From NCBI GenBank assembly GCA_039933105.1, contig JBDTOT010000016.1:1-64000 (forward strand): DNA of 64,000 nt, read 5' to 3'. Shown one piece after another: positions 59,359 to 64,000 of this stretch (position 1 is the first letter of the stretch; each line of letters opens with the position of its first letter). The translations under genes were made by a program, and so were the position numbers. This stretch comes from FEN-1219 sp039933105. GTDB taxonomy: Bacteria; Pseudomonadota; Gammaproteobacteria; Steroidobacterales; Rariloculaceae. The notes below the pieces were generated by a model. That model ran no database searches. It was given only the letters and a program-made list of their open reading frames with translations, and was not told the DNA's origin.

Positions 59359-60303
59359 ATGGATCAAGGTGTGTTGCTATTAGTCATTGTGGTCGCGGTG
59401 CTCGCCATCACGATTCTCCGCAAGACTGCGGTCGTCGTGCCGCAGCAGAGCGCTTACATCGTCCAACGGCTGGGCAAGTACCACAGTACGTTGAACGCCG
59501 GATTTCATGTCTTGTTGCCGTTCGTCGAGAACGTTGCCTACCGCCATAGTCTGAAAGAAGACGCGATCGATATTCCGGAACAGATCTGCATCACGAAGGA
59601 CAACGTGCAGGTCGGCATTGACGGTGTGTTGTACCTGCAGGTGCTCGACGCGGCGCGTGCGTCATACGGAATTTCGAACTACCACTTCGCGATCTCACAG
59701 CTCGCGCAGACCACGTTGCGTAGCGAGATCGGCAAGATCGATCTCGATCGCACCTTCGAGGAGCGTTCCACGATCAATTCGAACATCGTGAACGAGCTCG
59801 ACAAAGCCACCGAGGCGTGGGGCGTGAAGGTGTTGCGCTACGAGATCAAGAACATCAATCCGCCGCGCGACATCATCCAGGCCATGGAAAAGCAGATGCG
59901 CGCCGAGCGGGAGAAGCGCGCCGTGATTCTGGCTTCCGAAGGCGATCGTGACGCCAAGATCAACCAGGCAGAAGGCGAGAAGCAGCGCGTCATCAAGGAG
60001 TCAGAGGCCAAACGCCAGCAGCAGATTAACGAAGCGGCAGGTCAGGCCGAGGCGATTCTCTCGGTCGCCACGGCAACGGCCGAAGGCTTGCGGCGCGTGG
60101 CCGAGTCCGTCAGCTCGCAGGGTGGCCGCGAAGCCATGCAGCTACGCGTGGCCGAGGAATACGTGCACCAGTTCGGCAACCTCGCGCGTACCGCGAACAC
60201 GCTCGTAGTGCCCGCCAACTTGAGCGACGTCGCGAGCATGATTGCGCTCGCCACGAAGGTGTTCGATCAAGCCCGACCGGCGGCCGGAACTCCGGCGCGC
60301 TGA
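59359..60303 (+). CDS. SPFH/band 7 membrane protein (QmcA/stomatin-like)
   Basis: Membrane scaffold protein of 314 residues. One N-terminal helix (LLLVIVVAVLAITIL), then the SPFH domain (IVQRLGKYHSTLNAGFHVLLPFVE; ISQLAQTTLRSEIGKIDLDRTFEER), and a long coiled coil rich in Glu, Ala and Gln (about 180-260). It oligomerises into ring-like cages and with NfeD organises membrane domains. AGGAGA precedes its ATG. Confidence 0.93.
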   Translation: MDQGVLLLVIVVAVLAITILRKTAVVVPQQSAYIVQRLGKYHSTLNAGFHVLLPFVENVAYRHSLKEDAIDIPEQICITKDNVQVGIDGVLYLQVLDAARASYGISNYHFAISQLAQTTLRSEIGKIDLDRTFEERSTINSNIVNELDKATEAWGVKVLRYEIKNINPPRDIIQAMEKQMRAEREKRAVILASEGDRDAKINQAEGEKQRVIKESEAKRQQQINEAAGQAEAILSVATATAEGLRRVAESVSSQGGREAMQLRVAEEYVHQFGNLARTANTLVVPANLSDVASMIALATKVFDQARPAAGTPAR

Positions 60304-61025
60304 CGTTTGCCGTTCAAATAAGCGCGGCGCTGCGTGGCGGACAGCTTCTCGATCGCATAGCGCAGCATCGTGCGCGGCATTTGTCGGTGATGCCGGTTCA
60401 GAAATCGCGCGGCCGCGGCGGCGTCGCGATTGCCGACCTCGCGCAACATCCAACCGACGGCCTTGTGGATCAAGTCGTGCTCATCAAGGAGCAACAGCTC
60501 GGCGATCCTGAGTGTGTCGGCGAAATCGTTGCGCCGGATGAACCAGAACGTGGCGAGGATTGCGACGCGGCGTTCCCAGAGATTGCGTGATCGCGCGAGC
60601 TCGTATAACGGCGCGCGAGCCCGGTGCTCGAGGAATTGCCCCGCGATGTCTGGGGCCGACGTGTCGACGAGATCCCAGTTGTTCACGTAGCGGCGAATAG
60701 CGCGCAGGTAACCGCCGTAAATCCGCTTGCGGCCGCTCTCATCCGAACGCTTGAACGCCGCGACGAGCAGGAGCAACGCGAGCAAGCGTTCTTCGTGCAG
60801 TGGCGAGCGCAGCAGCCCGAACATCACAGGGATGCTCACGGCACGATGCTCGCGCGCCACGCGGCGTAACACCGGCACGCGAATGCCGAGAAACTGATCG
60901 CCCTCGCCGTACTCGCCGACGCCGCTTTTGAAGAACCGCGTGGCGTGCATTGAGATGGCGAGATTCGCCAGTGCGCGCAGCTGCGTGCGAATCGCCGCGA
61001 GATCGTCCGCCGTCGTGCTTGTCAT
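60267..61025 (-). CDS. DNA alkylation repair protein (AlkD-like)
   Basis: HEAT-repeat DNA glycosylase-like protein of 252 residues. The conserved pieces are FFKSGVGEYGEGDQFLGIRVPVLR, LLLVAAFKR, YVNNWDLVDTSAPDI, LWERRVAILATFWFIR and DLIHKAVGWMLREVG. The Trp, Asp and Arg of the NNWDLVD and WERR segments correspond to the AlkD catalytic pocket. It removes alkylated purines by non-flipping glycosylase action. Its end overlaps the convergent SPFH gene by 37 bases. Confidence 0.93.
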   Translation of the reverse strand: MTSTTADDLAAIRTQLRALANLAISMHATRFFKSGVGEYGEGDQFLGIRVPVLRRVAREHRAVSIPVMFGLLRSPLHEERLLALLLLVAAFKRSDESGRKRIYGGYLRAIRRYVNNWDLVDTSAPDIAGQFLEHRARAPLYELARSRNLWERRVAILATFWFIRRNDFADTLRIAELLLLDEHDLIHKAVGWMLREVGNRDAAAAARFLNRHHRQMPRTMLRYAIEKLSATQRRAYLNGKRQRAGVPAAGRA

Positions 61026-61048
61026 CCGCCTGCCGGAGTCGGAGCCCT

Positions 61049-61684
61049 ATGGGTCCGATGGTATGCTCCGCGTCGAGGAAAATCCTGCGTCGATTGTGTC
61101 GCTGGTTCGGGCCCGACCCGAACCGATTCCTTCGCTCCCGCCACCGTCTCGACGTCTTGTGGATCGAACCGATCCAGGACGTCTTCGCGACGCTGCGCAA
61201 GAACATTGCGGAGTACCCGCGGCAGCGAGCGCTACAAGCACTCGTCACCGACCGCGATGACCACGAATACGAGTTTCACGTCGCGAACGACGCGGGCGAA
61301 TCGTCGTCGATCCTCGAGCTCAAGCAGCACAAGGACGTGTAGCCAAAAGTCGCGTTCACGGAGTCGATCCACCTGCGCAGCGTGACGTTGCCGACTCTGC
61401 TCGAGCGCGAAGGTCTGGACATAATGCGCTACGACACGCTCGTAATGGACACGCAGGGGTCGGAACTGTTGGTCCTCGCGGGCGCCGCGGGTCTGTTGCC
61501 CGGGTTCGCGTTCATCAAGACCGAAGTGCCGGCTTTCGAAGCTTACGAAGGCTGCGCGCAGCTCGCCGAGTTCGCGGCGTTCATGGCTGCGCGGGGTTTT
61601 GCGGAGCTTGCGCGGAACCGGTTTGCGAGTCGGGCCGCCGGCGGGAATTACTACGACGTGATCTATCAGCGAGCGAAATCGTGA
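61049..61684 (+). pseudogene. Broken FkbM-family methyltransferase
   Basis: One plus-strand frame interrupted by a single in-frame TAG at 61340. Before it: DVLWIEPIQDVFATLRKNIAEYP and FHVANDAGESSSILELKQHKDV. After it: PKVAFTESIHLRSVTLPTLL, DTLVMDTQGSELLVLAGA and the C-terminal YYDVIYQR. In relatives a Trp follows the HKDV block, so TGG to TAG is the likely change. The N-terminal SAM-binding glycine loop is missing as well; similarity begins only at DVLWIEP. Two lesions make this a decayed gene. An ATG at 61049 is a guess for the old frame. Confidence 0.8.
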
Positions 61685-61792
61685 TCGACGCGCCACCCGT
61701 CGGCGGGGGCCCTGTGACGCGTGTCTTAGGCGAAGTTCCCGCGCGCGCCTATGCTTTTAGCAGATTCGACGCAAGGAAGCAGGCTCACGATC

Positions 61793-62515
61793 ATGGGCAT
61801 GAACTCGACTCTGGTAATCAACGCTAAGGGCGGTGTCGGTAAGACCACGATTACCACGAATCTTGCGAGTTACTTTGCTTCGCGCGGCGTCCCGACCACC
61901 ATCGCCGACTACGATCCGCAGAGCTCGAGCTTGAACTGGCTCGCGCAACGCTCAGCCGACATGCCGACAATTCACGGCGCGGATCTCGCGCCGCGCGCCG
62001 GTCTTACCCTGCAGAACGGCCGTCGGCAAGTCCCGCTCTCTACACGGCAGTTGATCATGGACGCGCCGGCCGGACCGTCGCGCCTTCTGCTGCAGGACTT
62101 GATGCAGCGCACGCAGTCGGTTCTGATTCCGGTCGCGCCTTCCGCGATCGACATTCACGCAACGGCGAACTTCATCAAGGAGCTGTTGCTCATTGGCCAG
62201 GTTCGCTTCCGTCACATCCGCGTTGCTGTCATCGCTAACCGCGTGCGCAATGCGCGTCCCGTGTACGAGCCGCTCGAGCGTTTCGTGTCGTCGCTCGGCA
62301 TCGCTTTCCTCACGCGCGTCAGCGATGCAGATATTTACGTGGATGCGGCCGAGAAGGGCCTCGGCATTTTCGATCTGCCGCCCGAGCAATGTGCCGCCGA
62401 GCTGCGTGAGTTTCAGCCGATCGTGCATTGGTTGACCGGCGATGCGCCGCTCGAGACCGAAGGTACGCCGCCCGTCACCAGTAACGTGATCCAGCTGAAC
62501 GTCGCGCGCGCCTAG
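61793..62515 (+). CDS. Orphan ParA-family ATPase
   Basis: P-loop ATPase of 240 residues. The deviant Walker A is INAKGGVGKTTITTNLA; the DxPQ switch is ADYDPQSSSLNWL; MDAPAG is the Walker B-type segment. VLIPVAPSAIDIHATANFI and VIANRV are typical ParA motifs. No parB or centromere-like repeat follows, so it is not a plasmid partition system. Orphan ParA proteins place chemotaxis clusters, carboxysomes or other cargo in the cell; the cargo here is unknown. ATG codons at 61793 or 61799 are both possible. Confidence 0.86.
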   Translation: MGMNSTLVINAKGGVGKTTITTNLASYFASRGVPTTIADYDPQSSSLNWLAQRSADMPTIHGADLAPRAGLTLQNGRRQVPLSTRQLIMDAPAGPSRLLLQDLMQRTQSVLIPVAPSAIDIHATANFIKELLLIGQVRFRHIRVAVIANRVRNARPVYEPLERFVSSLGIAFLTRVSDADIYVDAAEKGLGIFDLPPEQCAAELREFQPIVHWLTGDAPLETEGTPPVTSNVIQLNVARA

Positions 62516-62540
62516 CTCCCGCGCTTTCCGGCGCTCACGT

Positions 62541-64000
62541 TCAGCGCACGTGCTGAGTGCGGAACGCCTTGTGTTTACCCTTCGCGCCGCGTTTGCCTTC
62601 CGGGGCATTCGGCCCGCTGACGCCCCTTGGTTGGAAGCGCGGCACGAGTTGGTGCTTGCCGTTGCCGATCAAGTCATCACGGCCCATGTGTTTCAGCGCC
62701 ATGCGCAGCATCGGCCAGTTGTTCGCATCGTGGTAGCGCAGGAAGGCCTTGTGCAACCGGCGTACTTTCAGACCGCGCGGAATCACGACGTTTTCCGACG
62801 TGCGCGTCACGCGTTTCAACGGGTTCTTGCCCGAGTAGTACATGGCCGACGCGGTGGCCATCGGGCCTGGCAGGAATGCCTGCACCTGGTCCGCGCGATA
62901 GCCGTTCTTCTTGAGCCACAGCGCGAGCTCGAGCATGTCTGCGTCGGTAGTCCCGGGGTGCGCCGCGATGAAATACGGAATCAGGTACTGTTCTTTGCCG
63001 GCGGATTGCGAAAAACGATCGAAGAGCTGCTTGAACTTGTAATACGTGCCGACGCCCGGCTTCATCATTTTCGACAGGGGCCCTTCGCCAATGGCCTCGG
63101 GCGCTATCTTCAGATACCCACCGACGTGATGCTGGGCGAGTTCCTTCACGTACTCCGGCGATTCGATCGCGAGGTCGTAGCGGACGCCGGACGCGATCAG
63201 CACCTTCTTGATGCCGGGCAACTCACGCGCGCGGCGGTACAGCTTGATCAACGGCGCATGGTTCGTGTTTAGATTTGGACACACGGCCGGGTACACGCAT
63301 GACGGCCGTCGGCACGCGGCCTCGATCTTGCGGCTCTTGCATGCGATGCGGTACATGTTCGCCGTGGGGCCGCCCAGGTCGGAGATCACGCCCGTGAAGC
63401 CGGGCACGGAGTCGCGGATGCTTTCGATCTCGCGCAACACCGAATCTTCGCTACGGTTCTGGATGATGCGGCCTTCGTGCTCCGTGATCGAACAGAACGT
63501 GCAGCCGCCGAAGCAGCCGCGCTGGATCGTGACCGAGAACCGAATCATTTCGTACGCCGGGATCTTGGCATTGGCGTAGGCCGGGTGCGGCACGCGCGCG
63601 TACGGCAACTCGTAGATGCGGTCCATCTCCGGCATCGTCAACGGGATCGGCGGCGGATTCAGCCACACATCGCTTTGTCCGTGCCGCTGCACGAGCGCGC
63701 GCGCATTACCGGGGTTCGATTCCATGTGCAGGATGCGTGACGCGTGCGCGTACAGCACAGGGTCGTCGTGGACCTGCTCGTAGCTTGGCAACCTGATATA
63801 GCTGCGCTCGCGATCGGCCGTCGGCACCCGGCGCGCGAAGCGCACGACGCTTACGCCCGGCTCTTTGGCCGCCGTTTCGCGCGCGGCGGCCGCGATTTCG
63901 GACTCCATGGCGTAAGGATTGGGAGGCGCGTCCGTGCGGCCTGGAAGATCCAGATGCGTCGAGTCGATCTCCGTCCAGTCTGTGCCGGCCGCGCTGCCGA
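62541..64000 (-). CDS. YgiQ family radical SAM protein, 5' partial
   Basis: Radical SAM enzyme of unknown function. The FeS cluster motif is IQRGCFGGCTFCSI (Cys-x3-Cys-x2-Cys). Typical blocks are YELPYARVPHPAY, GVISDLGGPTANMY, LIASGVRYDLAIESPEYV, LKIAPEAIGEGPLSKMMKPG, QYLIPYFIAAHPGTTDADM and the FLPGPMATASAMYYSGKNPL segment. The ATG at 63908 is not the start: the frame stays open and similar (WTEIDSTHLDLPGRTDAP) up to the window edge, so the N-terminal domain lies beyond it. Iron-sulfur and basic C-terminal tail (GKRGAKGKHKAF) are complete. Confidence 0.93.
   Translation of the reverse strand, partial: GSAAGTDWTEIDSTHLDLPGRTDAPPNPYAMESEIAAAARETAAKEPGVSVVRFARRVPTADRERSYIRLPSYEQVHDDPVLYAHASRILHMESNPGNARALVQRHGQSDVWLNPPPIPLTMPEMDRIYELPYARVPHPAYANAKIPAYEMIRFSVTIQRGCFGGCTFCSITEHEGRIIQNRSEDSVLREIESIRDSVPGFTGVISDLGGPTANMYRIACKSRKIEAACRRPSCVYPAVCPNLNTNHAPLIKLYRRARELPGIKKVLIASGVRYDLAIESPEYVKELAQHHVGGYLKIAPEAIGEGPLSKMMKPGVGTYYKFKQLFDRFSQSAGKEQYLIPYFIAAHPGTTDADMLELALWLKKNGYRADQVQAFLPGPMATASAMYYSGKNPLKRVTRTSENVVIPRGLKVRRLHKAFLRYHDANNWPMLRMALKHMGRDDLIGNGKHQLVPRFQPRGVSGPNAPEGKRGAKGKHKAFRTQHVR

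Noticed and set aside
1..64000. tRNA, rRNA, CRISPR arrays, insertion sequences or prophage genes
   Set aside because: None could be recognised in the intergenic gaps; no transposase, integrase or repeat-spacer pattern was seen.

Overview
The window is one gene-dense stretch of a high-GC Gram-negative chromosome, about 64 kb. I see no rRNA, no tRNA, no insertion sequence, no phage gene and no CRISPR array. The gene content (a TonB-dependent receptor, an N-ATPase-type F1 gamma subunit, a YgiQ radical SAM protein, DUF6152 and 'alpha/beta hydrolase domain' proteins, tannase, imelysin with a di-heme partner) suggests a proteobacterium. A soil or freshwater gammaproteobacterium of the Steroidobacter type is my best guess from gene style alone. 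It is not proven.

Layout. 0-7 kb: the end of an ATP synthase operon, then scattered genes (haloacid dehalogenase, Uma2, secreted hydrolase, DUF6152, HIT) with one decayed hydrolase and a solitary CapK/PaaK-type ligase. 7-12.9 kb: an RND efflux operon on the minus strand (regulator, outer membrane factor, adaptor, pump) whose response regulator has lost the core of its receiver domain. 13-21 kb: a YncE-like propeller protein, an OmpR-type two-component pair, and a plus-strand module of imelysin, di-heme oxidoreductase and a PhoX-like protein that ends in a strong terminator. 21-31 kb: MerR/TipAS regulator, hydrolase, glutamate racemase, a 48-residue lipoprotein, a TonB receptor, a triple-RidA fusion with a spermidine-synthase-like methyltransferase, a small channel-like membrane protein, Dps and thioredoxin 2.

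31-47 kb is the main functional block. A secreted tannase/feruloyl-esterase-like enzyme and a secreted cupin come first. Then follow two divergent operons carrying four amidohydrolase-superfamily enzymes, an HpcH/HpaI aldolase, a BKACE enzyme, a bicupin, a TauD-type dioxygenase, a ThDP enzyme, a SnoaL-like protein and three MFS transporters. This reads as a catabolic cluster for a plant-derived or aromatic carboxylic acid, but I cannot match it to a described pathway.

47-64 kb: redox and housekeeping genes (Tat-exported SDR, aldo/keto reductase, DUF4159, a divergent pair of citrate synthase homologues around a palindrome, EamA transporter, fructose-bisphosphatase, MetE-like enzyme, multicopper oxidase, NfeD/SPFH pair, AlkD, a broken FkbM methyltransferase, an orphan ParA and a partial YgiQ).

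The observations I would follow first are the gutted response regulator with its candidate operator, the triple-RidA protein, and the divergent catabolic cluster with its start-codon puzzle.
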